Translations under genes and position numbers: made by a program
Origin: Serratia proteamaculans
Lineage (GTDB): Bacteria; Pseudomonadota; Gammaproteobacteria; Enterobacterales; Enterobacteriaceae
NCBI RefSeq assembly: GCF_008830365.1
Contig: NZ_WBKI01000007.1
Location: 152,885 to 216,884 of the forward strand
DNA length: 64,000 bases
Direction of reading: 5' to 3'
In this document: positions 14,863 to 25,230 of the stretch, one piece after another
How positions within the stretch are numbered: the stretch's first letter is position 1
Layout: every line of letters starts with the position of its first letter
The notes under the pieces: model-generated
Told to the model about the DNA's origin: nothing
The model's input: only the letters and a program-made list of their open reading frames with translations
Databases searched by the model: none

Positions 14863-17742
14863 TTATTCGTATTCGCTCATCGGTACACAAGAACAGAACA
14901 GGTTACGGTCGCCGTACACGTCATCCAGACGTTTCACGCTCGGCCAGTATTTGTTCTCACGCACACCAGCGATTGGGAACACCGCCAGCTCGCGGCTATA
15001 GGCGTGCTGCCAGTCGCTGACCAGTTCTGCCTGAATGTGCGGCGCGTTCACTAATGGGTTGTCTTCCAGCGGCCATTCACCTTTCGCGACCCGATCAATC
15101 TCGCCGCGGATAGCCAGCATCGCGTCGATAAAGCGATCCAGTTCTACTTTGCTTTCAGATTCGGTAGGTTCAACCATTAGCGTACCCGCTACCGGGAACG
15201 ACATGGTCGGCGCATGGAAACCGTAGTCAATCAGACGTTTGGCGATATCCATTTCACTGATGCCGGTCTCTTCTTTCAACGGACGAATGTCGAGAATGCA
15301 TTCATGCGCCACGCGGTGATCGCGGCCGGTATACAGCACCGGGTAAGCATCTTTCAGACGGGTCGCAATGTAGTTGGCGTTCAGGATCGCCACCTGGCTC
15401 GCCTGCTTCAACCCTTCTGCGCCCATCATGCGGATATACATCCAGCTGATTGGCAGAATTGAGGCGCTACCAAACGGCGCCGCAGAAACTGCGCCCTGCT
15501 GGGTCGTCACACCGTCGATCTGCACCACGCTGTGGCCCGGAACGAAAGGCGCCAAATGCGCTTTGACGCCGATTGGCCCCATGCCTGGACCGCCACCGCC
15601 GTGCGGAATACAGAAGGTTTTATGCAGGTTAAGGTGTGAGACGTCCGCACCGATGTAACCTGGGGTGGTGATGCCCACCTGAGCATTCATGTTGGCGCCG
15701 TCGAGGTACACCTGGCCGCCGAACTGGTGAACGATCTGGCACACTTCACGGATAGTTTCTTCGTACACGCCATGGGTCGACGGGTAAGTCACCATGATAC
15801 AAGACAGCTCTTCACCCGCTTGCTCTGCCTTGACGCGCAGGTCGTGCAGATCGATATTGCCATTCTTGTCGCAGGCCACCACCACCACGCTCATGCCCGC
15901 CATTTGGGCAGAGGCTGGGTTGGTACCGTGTGCGGAGCTTGGGATCAGGCAGATGTGACGGCCCGCTTCGTTGCGGCTTTCATGGTAATGACGGATCGCC
16001 AACAGCCCGGCGTATTCACCCTGCGCGCCGGAGTTCGGCTGCATGCAAACCGCGTCGTAGCCAGTCAATTGCACCAGCCACTGTGACAACTGGCCGATCA
16101 TCTGCTGATAGCCGGCAGTCTGTTCCGGCGGGCAGAACGGGTGCAGCTCAGAGAACTCAGGCCAGGTAATCGGGATCATTTCCGCCGCAGCATTCAGCTT
16201 CATGGTGCAAGAACCGAGCGGGATCATCGCCTGGTTGAGCGCCAGATCCTTGCGTTCCAGACGGTGCATATAACGCATCATCTCGGTTTCGCTGTGGTAG
16301 CTGTTGAATACCGGGTGAGTCAGGATCGGATCCTGACGCAACATACCCGCCGGGATCGACTGGCTATTTTTGCTCACCGCCGCGTCCAGTGCGTCGATGT
16401 CCAGACCGTGCTCGTCGCCCGCCAGCAAGGCGAACAGCGTTTGCACGTCTTCACGTGAGGTAGCCTCGTCCAGCGTGATGCCCACCGCACCGTGAATATC
16501 GGTGCGCAGGTTGATGCCGAAGCTCAAGGCGCGTTCCAGCACCGCGGCTTTGTCTTTCACTTCCACCGTCAGGGTATCGAACCAGGTTTTGTGACGCAGT
16601 TGCAGCCCGACCTGTTGCAGCCCGGCAGCCAAAATGTCGGTCAGGCGATGAATACGCCCGGCAATACGTTGCAGGCCTTGTGGGCCATGGTACACCGCAT
16701 ACAGGCTGGCGATGTTGGCCAGCAGTACCTGCGAGGTACAGATATTCGAGTTGGCTTTTTCGCGACGGATATGTTGCTCACGGGTTTGCATCGCCATGCG
16801 CAGAGCAGTGTTACCGGCTGCATCGCGAGAAACACCAATGATGCGGCCCGGCATCGAACGTTTGAATTCGTCACGGCAGGCGAAGAAGGCCGCGTGTGGA
16901 CCACCGTAACCCATTGGCACGCCAAAGCGCTGTGCGGAGCCGAACACCACGTCGGCGCCCTGTTTGCCCGGTGCGGTCAACAGCACCAGTGCCATAATGT
17001 CGGCAGCCACGCTGGTACCGATTTTGCGGGTTTTCAGCTCGGCCAGCAGTTTGCTGTAGTCGTGCAGTTCACCGGTGGTGCCAACCTGTTGCAGCAGCAC
17101 GCCAAACACGCCCTGCAGCTCCAGCACTTTCTCGGCTTTATCGACGATCACTTCAAAACCGAAAGTGGCGGCACGGGTACGTACCACGTCCAGAGTTTGA
17201 GGATGCACGTCGTCAGCCACAAAGAAACGATTAGCGTCTTTCAGCTTGCTGGCGCGTTTGGCCAGTGCCATCGCTTCGGCGGCCGCGGTCGCTTCGTCCA
17301 GCAATGAAGCCGATGCCAGATCCAGACCGGTCAGATCGAGAGTCACGGTCTGGAAGTTCAACAGCGCCTCAAGGCGGCCCTGCGACACTTCCGGCTGATA
17401 AGGGGTATAAGCGGTGTACCAGCCCGGATTTTCCAGCATGTTGCGCAGGATCACCGGCGGTGTCAGCACCGCGCTGTAGCCCATACCGATATAGGATTTG
17501 TAGCGCTGATTCTGCGAGGCAATCGCCTTCAGTTCGGCCAGCGCCTGATGTTCAGTAGCCGCATCGCCCACCGGCGGCGGCGCAGGCAGTTGAATGTCTG
17601 CCGGCACAATCTGTTGGATCAGCGCGTTGAGCGAGCGTGCGCCCACCGCTTCCAGCAACTGCTGCTGTTGTTCTGCAGAAGAGCCGATATGGCGTTCGAT
17701 GAACGCACCGCTGTGTTCAAGTTGGCTGAGTGTCTGAGTCAT
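14863..17742 (-). CDS. gcvP: Glycine dehydrogenase (decarboxylating), P-protein
   Basis: P-protein of the glycine cleavage system, 959 residues, a full-length single-chain form. It decarboxylates glycine with pyridoxal phosphate and passes the aminomethyl group to the lipoyl arm of GcvH. The PLP-binding Lys is in [18 protein letters not shown] at about residue 706. The N-terminal [15 protein letters not shown] and the central [18 protein letters not shown] are characteristic. It is the last gene of gcvT-gcvH-gcvP, as in E. coli, and is separated from gcvH by a hairpin. Confidence 0.97.
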   Translation of the reverse strand: MTQTLSQLEHSGAFIERHIGSSAEQQQQLLEAVGARSLNALIQQIVPADIQLPAPPPVGDAATEHQALAELKAIASQNQRYKSYIGMGYSAVLTPPVILRNMLENPGWYTAYTPYQPEVSQGRLEALLNFQTVTLDLTGLDLASASLLDEATAAAEAMALAKRASKLKDANRFFVADDVHPQTLDVVRTRAATFGFEVIVDKAEKVLELQGVFGVLLQQVGTTGELHDYSKLLAELKTRKIGTSVAADIMALVLLTAPGKQGADVVFGSAQRFGVPMGYGGPHAAFFACRDEFKRSMPGRIIGVSRDAAGNTALRMAMQTREQHIRREKANSNICTSQVLLANIASLYAVYHGPQGLQRIAGRIHRLTDILAAGLQQVGLQLRHKTWFDTLTVEVKDKAAVLERALSFGINLRTDIHGAVGITLDEATSREDVQTLFALLAGDEHGLDIDALDAAVSKNSQSIPAGMLRQDPILTHPVFNSYHSETEMMRYMHRLERKDLALNQAMIPLGSCTMKLNAAAEMIPITWPEFSELHPFCPPEQTAGYQQMIGQLSQWLVQLTGYDAVCMQPNSGAQGEYAGLLAIRHYHESRNEAGRHICLIPSSAHGTNPASAQMAGMSVVVVACDKNGNIDLHDLRVKAEQAGEELSCIMVTYPSTHGVYEETIREVCQIVHQFGGQVYLDGANMNAQVGITTPGYIGADVSHLNLHKTFCIPHGGGGPGMGPIGVKAHLAPFVPGHSVVQIDGVTTQQGAVSAAPFGSASILPISWMYIRMMGAEGLKQASQVAILNANYIATRLKDAYPVLYTGRDHRVAHECILDIRPLKEETGISEMDIAKRLIDYGFHAPTMSFPVAGTLMVEPTESESKVELDRFIDAMLAIRGEIDRVAKGEWPLEDNPLVNAPHIQAELVSDWQHAYSRELAVFPIAGVRENKYWPSVKRLDDVYGDRNLFCSCVPMSEYE

Positions 17743-17798
17743 TGCTACAAATTCCTGAATGCTTACGGGGTACGGGATATAGCCTGATCTATAACTAA

Positions 17799-17827
17799 AA
17801 CGCCCCGGTCAATGGGCCTGGGGCGTT
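17799..17827 (-). terminator. Hairpin between gcvH and gcvP
   Basis: AACGCCCC and GGGGCGTT pair perfectly, and on the transcribed (minus) strand the stem is followed by TTTTAG. It looks like an intrinsic terminator but lies inside the operon, so it is more likely an attenuating or mRNA-processing element that lowers gcvP relative to gcvT and gcvH. Confidence 0.6.
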
Positions 17828-17834
17828 ACAACAG

Positions 17835-18221
17835 TTACTCGTCGATAGAAGCCTGATACGCACCGGCATCCAGCAGGTTGCCGAGTTCGGCACTGTCAGA
17901 AGCCTTGATGCGGAACAGCCAGCCTTCGCCGTACGGGTCGCTGTTAACCAGCTCCGGAGAGCTTTCCAGCGCATCGTTGGCAGCGATGATTTCACCGCTG
18001 ATAGGTGCATAGATATCGGAAGCGGCTTTCACCGACTCCGCTACTGCGCAGTCTTCGCCTGCGTTAACCGCGGTGCCCACGTCAGGCAGGTCGACAAACA
18101 CCATGTCGCCCAGCAGTTCCTGCGCGTGTTCGGTAATGCCTACCACGTATTCGCCGTTGCCTGCGTCACGCACCCACTCATGGGATGTTGCGTATTTCAA
18201 TTCTGTTGGCACATTGCTCAT
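17835..18221 (-). CDS. gcvH: Glycine cleavage system H protein
   Basis: Lipoyl carrier of the glycine cleavage system, 128 residues. The lipoylated Lys is in [18 protein letters not shown] at about residue 65. The start [20 protein letters not shown] and the end [13 protein letters not shown] are typical. It shuttles the aminomethyl group between GcvP and GcvT in the cytoplasm. The gap to gcvT is 45 bases, with a purine-rich ribosome site. Confidence 0.97.
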   Translation of the reverse strand: MSNVPTELKYATSHEWVRDAGNGEYVVGITEHAQELLGDMVFVDLPDVGTAVNAGEDCAVAESVKAASDIYAPISGEIIAANDALESSPELVNSDPYGEGWLFRIKASDSAELGNLLDAGAYQASIDE

Positions 18222-18266
18222 CGCCAGCTACTCCTTCAAAGAAATAAAGAATCAATAAACAAAAAT

Positions 18267-19364
18267 TTAATTAGTCAGTGGCTTACCGGCACGCACGAAT
18301 CCAGGTTTGGTGACCTTGACCGGCATTTCACGGTTGCGGATCTGAACGATGGCCTGCTCGCCGATACCGGCGGGTACGCGGGCCAGGGCGATGCTGAAGC
18401 CCAGGGTCGGTGAGAATGAACCGCTGGTGATCACCCCTTCATGCGTCTGACCTGCTTCATCGGTGAAACGCACCGGCAGCTCATTACGTAATACGCCTTT
18501 TTCCGTCATGATCAAGCCGACCAGTTGTTCGGTACCCACTTCGCGCTGTTTTTCCAGCGCTTCACGGCCGATAAACTGACGGTCTTCCGGCAGCCAGGCA
18601 ATGGTCCAGCCCATGTTGGCAGCCAGCGGCGAAATGCCTTCATCCATCTCTTGCCCGTACAGGTTCATACCCGCTTCCAGACGCAGGGTGTCACGTGCAC
18701 CCAGGCCAGCAGGCTTCACGCCCGCCGCCAGCAGTTTCTGCCAGAAATCGACCACCTGCTCTTTCGGCAGGGCAATTTCATAACCCGCTTCGCCGGTATA
18801 ACCGGTAGTGGCAATAAACAGATCCCCGGTCTGTACGCCGAAGAACGGCTTCATGCCTTCAACCGCGCTTTTTTGTTCCGGGGTAAATAAGGTGGCGGCG
18901 CGCTCTTTGGCCTGTGGGCCCTGCACCGCAACCAGCGCCAGATCGTCACGCACCGTCAGCGCTACGCCGTACGGAGCTGCGTGTTCTTCGATCCAGGCCA
19001 GGTCTTTGTCGCGGGTGGCGGAGTTCACCACCAGGCGGAAATAGTCTTCAGTAAGGAAATAAACGATCAGGTCGTCGATCACACCGCCAGACGCATTCAG
19101 CATGCCGGTGTACAAGGCTTTGCCAGGTTGAGTGAGCTTGGCGACGTCATTCGCCAGGAGGTAACGCAGGAATTCGCGGGTGCGGGCACCGCGCAGATCT
19201 ACAATGGTCATATGGGAGACGTCGAACATACCGGCATCCTGACGCACGGCGTGGTGCTCATCGATCTGGGAGCCGTAATGCAGCGGCATCATCCAGCCAT
19301 GAAAATCTACCATGCGCGCACCGCACGCCACGTGCTGGTCGTACAGTGGGGTTTGCTTTGCCAT
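18267..19364 (-). CDS. gcvT: Aminomethyltransferase, T protein
   Basis: T-protein, 365 residues. It releases ammonia and transfers the methylene group to tetrahydrofolate. Typical stretches are [19 protein letters not shown] at the start, the folate-site segment [20 protein letters not shown] and GTRDTLR-like [19 protein letters not shown] start at MAKQTPLY because GAGG lies six bases upstream; the frame is open for another 100 codons but has no comparable start. It is the first gene of gcvTHP, with a leader of about 150 bases that carries a PurR box. Confidence 0.97.
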   Translation of the reverse strand: MAKQTPLYDQHVACGARMVDFHGWMMPLHYGSQIDEHHAVRQDAGMFDVSHMTIVDLRGARTREFLRYLLANDVAKLTQPGKALYTGMLNASGGVIDDLIVYFLTEDYFRLVVNSATRDKDLAWIEEHAAPYGVALTVRDDLALVAVQGPQAKERAATLFTPEQKSAVEGMKPFFGVQTGDLFIATTGYTGEAGYEIALPKEQVVDFWQKLLAAGVKPAGLGARDTLRLEAGMNLYGQEMDEGISPLAANMGWTIAWLPEDRQFIGREALEKQREVGTEQLVGLIMTEKGVLRNELPVRFTDEAGQTHEGVITSGSFSPTLGFSIALARVPAGIGEQAIVQIRNREMPVKVTKPGFVRAGKPLTN

Positions 19365-19510
19365 CTTTTCCCTCATTTCACTCAGAAGCTGAAGATAGGG
19401 TGCTACTACGCAATACATCAGATAATGGCTCGCGGCCGGATTGCGTGGCGCACTGACTGCCCAACAGAAACGCTGCGCCGAACGTGCAAAAACTGCGGCT
19501 AACCGCTGCG

Positions 19511-19526
19511 ACGCAAACGATACCTT
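19511..19526 (+). promoter_or_regulatory. PurR box in gcvT promoter/leader
   Basis: ACGCAAACGATACCTT matches the PurR consensus ANGCAANCGNTTNCNT except at one position. A GATAAC (-10-like) hexamer on the gcvT strand lies just upstream, so the box would cover the transcription start. E. coli gcvTHP is known to be repressed by PurR from a comparable place. Confidence 0.65.
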
Positions 19527-19744
19527 TGTCCTGACGTTATCACCGAACGACCCCATTAACCATAAGTTAAAATAGGCTTGGCGTCGCTCAGGTCCAGTAA
19601 AAGGCTGGGCTAGTGTGCAGAGTTTTTGACTGGAAAAATGCGCTTTAAGGCACAAAACCAACAATTAAAGCACCAAAAATCCGAAGTTATATAACAAACC
19701 CAAGGCCGGATACGGAATTTCGACTTTTGATAACCGAACATGGA

Positions 19745-19781
19745 ATTAGAAAAACTAATGGCAAAACCGACCTGGAATTAG
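19745..19781. promoter_or_regulatory. Cluster of CTAAT motifs, candidate GcvA sites
   Basis: Three copies of CTAAT/ATTAG lie at 19745-19749, 19755-19759 and 19777-19781, far upstream of gcvT. GcvA of E. coli recognises CTAAT-containing sites, two of which lie more than 200 bases upstream of the gcv promoter. The motif is short, so this is suggestive only. Confidence 0.4.
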
Positions 19782-19907
19782 ATTATTTCAAATGAAGGGT
19801 TATATAAGAAAAAGCTATGGGTATAAGGCGCAGGGCTGCGCCTTTGAGAATCGATGTATCGCGGGGAAATGAGGCAGAGAGGCCTGACGACCTCTCTCAG
19901 GCTGCCG

Positions 19908-21110
19908 TCAGGCCAGCCATTCAGGCAGGTCATTCAGGCCCATCGCCTGACGCACCAGCTTGGGCTTCACGCCCGGCAAACTGTCGGCCAGGCGCAACCC
20001 GACATCACGCAACAGTTTCTTCGCCGGGTGGTTACCATCAAACAGTTCGCGGAACCCTTGCATGCTGGCCAGCATCACCGCAGCACCGTGTTTGCGACGG
20101 CGTTCGTAGCGGCGCAGATACAGGTGTTGACCAATATCCTTGCCCTGACGTTGCAGACGGCGCAGTTCGGCGATCAGCTCTGCCACATCCATAAAGCCCA
20201 GATTCACCCCCTGCCCAGCCAGCGGATGCACGGTATGCGCCGCATCGCCCACCAGCGCCAGACGGTGCGCGGCAAAGTTGCGGGCATAACGCCCGGTCAG
20301 TGGGAAGGTCTGACGTTCACTTTCCAGGGTGCAGGCACCGAGGCGCAGGTCAAAAGCCATCGCCAGCTCACGGTTAAACTGCTCCGGCTCCAGTTGCTTC
20401 AGGCGTTCAGCCTCTTCCGGTGCCACCGACCAGACGATCGAGCTTAAATGCGGATCGCTGAACGGCAGAAACGCCAGAATGCCATCGCCGTGGAACACCT
20501 GCCGCGCCGTCGCCAAATGCGGCTCTTCGGTGCGGATCGTGGCCACCAGCGCATGGTGGCGGTAATCCCAGAAGGTCAGCGGGATATCGGCATGCTGACG
20601 CAGCCAGGAATGGGCACCATCGGCCCCAATCACCAGTCGGGCGGTCAGCATGCGGCCGTCTTCCAGAGTGATGAAAGCGTCGTTTTCGCCCCAGGCCACC
20701 TGCTTGAGCGCCGCAGGCGTCATCAGCGTGACGTCGCTCAGGTTTTCCGCCCGCTTCCACAACGCCTGCTGGATCACCGAGTTCTCGATGATATGACCAA
20801 GATGATTAAAACCGCATTCGTCACCACGGAAGGCTATTTTGCCGAAACTGTCGCGATCCCAGACTTCCATGGCGTTATAGGCGCTGGCACGCAGGTTGAG
20901 GATCTCGTCCCACACGCCAATGTGCTGCAGCAGGCGCTCGCTGGCGGCATTGATGGCGGAAACGCGCAGTTCCGGCTGTGGTTGCGGCGGCGTCATATCC
21001 GGTTGCTGCTGTTCCAACACCGCAACGCGCAGACCGCTGCCCTGCAAACCACAGGCCAATGCCAACCCCACCATACCGCCGCCGGCGATAACCACGTCAA
21101 ATGATTGCAT
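19908..21110 (-). CDS. ubiI: 2-polyprenylphenol 6-hydroxylase (C5 hydroxylase) UbiI
   Basis: FAD-dependent monooxygenase of 400 residues that adds the C5 hydroxyl in ubiquinone synthesis. The FAD motif VVIAGGGMVGLALACGLQG is at the N-terminus, the DG motif is in LVIGADGAHSWLRQHA and the GD motif is in LALVGDAAHTVHPLAGQG. I start at MQSFDVVIAGG, which matches family length; 18 more codons are open upstream without support. It follows ubiH closely in the pepP-ubiH-ubiI order seen in E. coli. Confidence 0.93.
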   Translation of the reverse strand: MQSFDVVIAGGGMVGLALACGLQGSGLRVAVLEQQQPDMTPPQPQPELRVSAINAASERLLQHIGVWDEILNLRASAYNAMEVWDRDSFGKIAFRGDECGFNHLGHIIENSVIQQALWKRAENLSDVTLMTPAALKQVAWGENDAFITLEDGRMLTARLVIGADGAHSWLRQHADIPLTFWDYRHHALVATIRTEEPHLATARQVFHGDGILAFLPFSDPHLSSIVWSVAPEEAERLKQLEPEQFNRELAMAFDLRLGACTLESERQTFPLTGRYARNFAAHRLALVGDAAHTVHPLAGQGVNLGFMDVAELIAELRRLQRQGKDIGQHLYLRRYERRRKHGAAVMLASMQGFRELFDGNHPAKKLLRDVGLRLADSLPGVKPKLVRQAMGLNDLPEWLA

Positions 21111-21193
21111 GCTGCTTAATTTCCTTAAATGACTCGCTGTGCCATTGCCCAGCGCTTTGGGCACAGCATGCTGCGCCTGTGCTTATACACCGC

Positions 21194-22372
21194 TTAGCGA
21201 TCCACCCAGCCCAAAGTACGTTTGGCAAAGGCGTCCCGCACTGACGGTAGCTGGGCCATCGCCATCAGACCCAGATTACGACCGACCACCAGGGGGCCGT
21301 AGCGATTGGCAAACAGCCGGATCAGGCCGTCTGTCACACCGATGGTGGCCTGCTGATCTTGCTGTCGCCGTTGTTGATAACGCCCCAACAGCGCATAACC
21401 ACCGGGATCTTCTCCGGCCTGCTGCGCCTCGGCCAGCGTTTCCGCCAGCGACATCACGTCACGCAAACCAAGATTAAACCCCTGCCCGGCGATCGGATGA
21501 AGCGTCTGTGCGGCATTGCCCACCAGTGCCAGCCGGTGGCTGACATGCTGATTGGCGGTCAGCAGGCTGAGCGGGTAGCTGTGGCGTTTGCCGGCGCGAA
21601 GAATTCGCCCCAGACGCCAGCCAAATGCCTGCTGCAATTCACTGATAAAACGCTCATCGTCCCATCCGTCGACCTGCTCGCGATCTTCACGCGCATGACA
21701 CCACACCAGTGAGCTACGCCCCTGAGACATCGGCAGTAAAGCCAAGGGCCCGTGACGGGTGAAGCGTTCAAAAGCGCGCCCCTGCGGATGCTCTGCAGTG
21801 GTGACGTTGGCAATGGTAGCAAACTGCGGATAGTCACTTTGCTGCCACTGCAGATTACAGGCCTGTGCCAGCGCCGAACGTGAGCCGTCCGCCGCCACCA
21901 GCAGTTGCCCGCTAATGCGCTGACCGTTATCCAGCAGTACTTCGGCCTGCTCTACTGTACGCACCACATCGACCACCCGGGCCGGACAGTGCAACGTCAC
22001 ACCCGGTGCCTTGGCAAGCAGCGCAAACAACCGTTGACCGGCATCGTGCAGCTCAATCACCTGCCCCAACGCATCGACCTGGTAATCCTGCGCGTGCAAA
22101 TTAACAAACCCGGCATGACCGCGATCGCTAACGTGCACCTGGGTAATGGCCGTCGCACAGTCACTCAGCACCGGCCAAACGCCAATGCGCGTCAACTGCT
22201 GACAGGTGCCCTGCGCCAAGGCAATGGCGCGGGCGTCAAATCCCGGATGGCTGCGGTCGTCCGGTCGGGTCGCTTCAACCAGATCAACCGCCAATCTTCC
22301 CTGAGTCAACGAGGAAATAGCCAGCGCCAAAGTCGCCCCCGCCATACCACCGCCAACGATGATTACACTCAT
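21194..22372 (-). CDS. ubiH: 2-octaprenyl-6-methoxyphenol hydroxylase UbiH
   Basis: FAD monooxygenase of 392 residues, homologous to UbiI, acting at C1 in ubiquinone synthesis. The dinucleotide motif IIVGGGMAGATLALAI opens the protein; LLVAADGSRSALAQA and LALVGNAAQTLHPIAGQGFN supply the DG and GD motifs (the latter with GN in place of GD, as in E. coli UbiH). It lies 4 bases after pepP and 83 bases before ubiI, so the three genes are one transcription unit. Confidence 0.93.
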   Translation of the reverse strand: MSVIIVGGGMAGATLALAISSLTQGRLAVDLVEATRPDDRSHPGFDARAIALAQGTCQQLTRIGVWPVLSDCATAITQVHVSDRGHAGFVNLHAQDYQVDALGQVIELHDAGQRLFALLAKAPGVTLHCPARVVDVVRTVEQAEVLLDNGQRISGQLLVAADGSRSALAQACNLQWQQSDYPQFATIANVTTAEHPQGRAFERFTRHGPLALLPMSQGRSSLVWCHAREDREQVDGWDDERFISELQQAFGWRLGRILRAGKRHSYPLSLLTANQHVSHRLALVGNAAQTLHPIAGQGFNLGLRDVMSLAETLAEAQQAGEDPGGYALLGRYQQRRQQDQQATIGVTDGLIRLFANRYGPLVVGRNLGLMAMAQLPSVRDAFAKRTLGWVDR

Positions 22373-22376
22373 GCTG

Positions 22377-23690
22377 TTACCTTGCCGCCGCCATCAGTGC
22401 TTCGATGGCGTCTGCATCTTTCACTACGCTGGCCGTCAGATTCTCAATGCCGGTGGCGGTGATCAGGATGTCGTCTTCAATACGAATGCCCATGCCACGA
22501 TATTCTTCCGGCACATCAGCATTCGGCGCAATGTACAGCCCCGGTTCGACGGTCAGCACCATACCCGGTTCCAACGTACGGTCGCGATCTGGCGTACCGT
22601 AATGGCCGACATCATGCACATCCAGCCCCAGCCAGTGACCCAGGCCATGCATGTAGAACGGACGATGTGCCTGTTCGGCAATCAACTGCTCGACTTCGCC
22701 TTTCAGGATCCCCAACTCCACCATCCCGGTAATCATGATGCGTACTACCTCATCGTTGACCACACGAATGCTGATGCCCGGTTTGAACATTTCCAGCGCC
22801 CGTTGCAACGACGCCAGCACGATGTCATACACCGCGCGCTGCGGTCGGCTGAATTTGCCGTTGACCGGGAAGGTACGGGTGATGTCGCCAGCATAGCCTT
22901 TATACTCGCAGCCGGCGTCGATCAGCACCAAATCGCCATCGCGCAATTCACTTTCGTTCTCGGTGTAGTGCAGGATACAGGCGTTGTCACCGCCACCGAC
23001 AATGGTGTTGTAAGACGGGTAGCGGGCACCGAAGCGGGTAAACTCATGATGAATTTCCGCCTCGAGCTGATATTCGAACATGCCGGGACGGCATTTCTGC
23101 ATTGCACGGGTATGGGCCAGCGCGCTGATCTCACCGGCGCGACGCATAATCACCATCTCTTCCGATGACTTGAACAGACGCATTTCATGCAGCCACGGAC
23201 GCCAGTCGGTCAGAGTTGCCGGTGCCTGCAGGTTCTGGCGGAAACCCTTGCGCAGCTTGTCCAGCGCAGCAAACAGGATTTGATCGGCATAGTCGTATTG
23301 GCCCTGCGCGTGGTAGATCACGTCCAGGCCATTGAGCAGCAGGGGCAATTGGTCGTTGATTTCATCGAACGGCAGCGCGCGGTCCACACCCAGCGTCGCC
23401 GGAGCAGCCTCTTGGCCCAGACGGCGGCCAAACCAGGTTTCCGCCGTCAGATCGCGCACCCGGTTGAACAGCACGCTGTGGTTATGCGTCTCGTCACTCT
23501 TCACCAGAATCAATACCGCGCCCGGCTCGTTGAAGCCGGTCAGGTACCAGAAATCGCTGTTCTGACGGTAAGGATATTCGGTATCGGCACTGCGCGTTGC
23601 TTCCGGCGCAGAGAAAATAATCGCCGCGCTGGCCGGAGCCATTTTCGCCAACAGCGCCTGACGGCGGTTGTTGAATTCCTGCTGAGTCAT
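22377..23690 (-). CDS. pepP: Xaa-Pro aminopeptidase P
   Basis: Manganese aminopeptidase of 437 residues that removes N-terminal residues preceding proline. The C-terminal pita-bread domain shows the metal ligands in LVLIDAGCEYKGYAGDITRT (two Asp), HGLGHWLGLDVHD (His) and the two Glu in LTVEPGLYI and IRIEDDILIT. The N-terminal creatinase-like domain is present. AGGAGA lies 6 bases before the chosen ATG. It starts the pepP-ubiH-ubiI cluster, about 60 bases after ygfB. Confidence 0.95.
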   Translation of the reverse strand: MTQQEFNNRRQALLAKMAPASAAIIFSAPEATRSADTEYPYRQNSDFWYLTGFNEPGAVLILVKSDETHNHSVLFNRVRDLTAETWFGRRLGQEAAPATLGVDRALPFDEINDQLPLLLNGLDVIYHAQGQYDYADQILFAALDKLRKGFRQNLQAPATLTDWRPWLHEMRLFKSSEEMVIMRRAGEISALAHTRAMQKCRPGMFEYQLEAEIHHEFTRFGARYPSYNTIVGGGDNACILHYTENESELRDGDLVLIDAGCEYKGYAGDITRTFPVNGKFSRPQRAVYDIVLASLQRALEMFKPGISIRVVNDEVVRIMITGMVELGILKGEVEQLIAEQAHRPFYMHGLGHWLGLDVHDVGHYGTPDRDRTLEPGMVLTVEPGLYIAPNADVPEEYRGMGIRIEDDILITATGIENLTASVVKDADAIEALMAAAR

Positions 23691-23750
23691 CACCTTCTCC
23701 TGAAATCAATCTGCCTGTGCTCACGGCCTCAAGGACGTGAAATAGGATGT

Positions 23751-24329
23751 TTAGTGCAAGGTCGGTTTGGCATTTTCCGGCGCCGTCGGCTTGCGGCGAG
23801 TAAATTCGGTGTGGCACAAAATGGCCGCCATCCGCACATACTCCACCACTTCCTCCAGAGAGTGCTCAAGCTCTTCCTGGTCTTCATCTTCTTCATAACC
23901 GAGTTGGGCGATGTTGCGCAAATCGTCGATCGCCTCACCCAGCTCGTCTTTCACCTGGGCCAGTTTCGGCTGCATCATACCGAGTCCGAGCAGGAAGTGG
24001 TTCACCCAGCCGCTCAGCGCGTCGGCGCGATCAAACACGCTGACCGTTTCGCCTTCCGGCATCATCAGTTGGAACATGAAATCGTCGTCTTCCAGCGTTT
24101 CACGCGTAATTTCATGAAGTTGCTGAAGTGGCAAGCTTAGCGCCTGCGGGAAGGCCACGCCTTCGTTTGTCAGATCATAGACCAGCGATTGCCAGCCGGC
24201 ATCGCGGCTGCCACCGCACAACAGGCCACTGATCAGGCCGTGCATTTCTGCTGCGGTCAACGCCACCGCTTGCTGGTTAAGGGCAAGGGTCAAAGATTGG
24301 TAACTTGGAAATGTATTCTGTATAGACAT
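23751..24329 (-). CDS. ygfB: YgfB/YecA (UPF0149) family protein
   Basis: Acidic protein of 192 residues, colinear with E. coli YgfB, including [54 protein letters not shown] and the terminal KPTLH. The molecular role is unclear in enterobacteria; in Pseudomonas the homologue influences expression of peptidoglycan-recycling and resistance genes. It precedes pepP and is divergent from zapA, the same order as in E. coli. Confidence 0.9.
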   Translation of the reverse strand: MSIQNTFPSYQSLTLALNQQAVALTAAEMHGLISGLLCGGSRDAGWQSLVYDLTNEGVAFPQALSLPLQQLHEITRETLEDDDFMFQLMMPEGETVSVFDRADALSGWVNHFLLGLGMMQPKLAQVKDELGEAIDDLRNIAQLGYEEDEDQEELEHSLEEVVEYVRMAAILCHTEFTRRKPTAPENAKPTLH

Positions 24330-24649
24330 GCGCATTCGTCATCGTTGGCAGGATAAGTTCGTGTTATGCTACCACCAAGGTCCGTCGCTGTGCCAGATAA
24401 GCACGACACCTCAGTGGCTAGTTATAATCGTGATGTGTCAGAATTAACACAGTACCGGCAGGGAACAAAATGAAGCTAAATACGCATTTTGAAACCCTTT
24501 TTTGACTGGTAATGTCTGTCGCGGTAGATTACAACCAGGTACTGAAAAAGGGGTTGTATCTTGGTACCGAGGTATATATAGTGGCGCCCGCTTTGGTGGC
24601 CCGGTAAGGGTAGACTGGGGCTGGCGCGAAATTTAGGCAGGAAGGTGGC
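24330..24649. other. Intergenic region between divergent ygfB and zapA
   Basis: Holds the promoters for the ygfB-pepP-ubi unit and for zapA. I see no further gene, repeat or clear operator. GGCAGGAAGGTGGC just before 24650 supplies the zapA ribosome site. Confidence 0.5.
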
Positions 24650-24979
24650 ATGTCTGCACAACCGGTAGATATTCAAATTTTTGGTCGCTCTTTAAGAGTC
24701 AATTGCCCGCCAGAACAACAAGATGCGTTGAACATGGCAGCGGTCGATCTTAACGAACGGTTGCAAGATCTTAAAGTTCGCACTAGAGTCACAAATACTG
24801 AGCAGCTCGTTTTCATCGCAGCATTGAATGTTTGTCACGAACTTGCTCAAGAACGGTTGAAAACCCGTGATTATGCGTCCAATATGGAACAACGCATTCG
24901 CATGCTACAACAGACCATTGAACAGGCTTTGCTTGAACAAGGTCGCATCTCTGAACGTCAGGATGCACAATTCGAATAA
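24650..24979 (+). CDS. zapA: Cell division protein ZapA
   Basis: FtsZ-associated protein of 109 residues that bundles Z-ring protofilaments. The N-terminal part [19 protein letters not shown] and [18 protein letters not shown] match ZapA. The C-terminal half is a coiled coil ([19 protein letters not shown]). An AGGAAGG site precedes the ATG. The 6S RNA gene begins 41 bases after the stop, as in E. coli. Confidence 0.96.
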   Translation: MSAQPVDIQIFGRSLRVNCPPEQQDALNMAAVDLNERLQDLKVRTRVTNTEQLVFIAALNVCHELAQERLKTRDYASNMEQRIRMLQQTIEQALLEQGRISERQDAQFE

Positions 24980-25020
24980 CTTAAGTTGCTGAAATCCTGG
25001 ATTTTGGCAATGAGTAAAAA

Positions 25021-25203
25021 ATTTCTCTGAGATGTTCGCCAGCGGGCCAGTCCCCTGAGCCGATAATTAGTACCAACAGAATGTGATGATCCGCGATCGG
25101 TGTGCATGCTCGGCCCGCCGAGAAGCCTTAAGATTGCGACAGCACGTTCACCTTGAACCATGGGTTCAAGGGTTACAGCCTGCGACGGCATCTCGGAGAT
25201 TCC
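25021..25203 (+). ncRNA. ssrS: 6S RNA
   Basis: The sequence follows E. coli 6S RNA closely: it opens with ATTTCTCTGAGATGTTCGC, contains GGGCCAGTCCCCTGAGCCGA, GCATGCTCGG, GAGAAGCCTTAA and GTTCAAGGGTTACAGCCTGC, and closes with GCATCTCGGAGATTCC, which pairs back with the 5' end. It mimics an open promoter, binds sigma-70 RNA polymerase and accumulates in stationary phase. It lies between zapA and fau, the conserved place. Ends are set by pairing and are accurate to a few bases. Confidence 0.95.
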
Positions 25204-25230
25204 CCTTCCTCAGCGGTAAGTGTGCTGACT

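Larger units (their letters stand above)
19365..19907. other. gcvTHP regulatory region between gcvT and ubiI
   Basis: No gene is visible. The stretch holds the gcvT leader, a PurR-like box and three CTAAT-type motifs listed separately. The far end, beside the ubiI stop, is AT-rich. I looked for the paired aptamers of a glycine riboswitch before gcvT and did not recognise any, in keeping with protein-based control of gcv in enterobacteria. Confidence 0.6.

Noticed and set aside
16492..17307. Long antisense open frame (271 codons) inside gcvP, and similar long frames opposite pepP, ubiH and pgk
   Set aside because: These run opposite highly conserved genes, have no ribosome sites and no recognisable domains; they follow from codon bias in the real genes.
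19365..19700. Possible glycine riboswitch before gcvT
   Set aside because: No tandem aptamer pattern recognised; the region instead shows PurR and CTAAT motifs, consistent with enterobacterial protein control.
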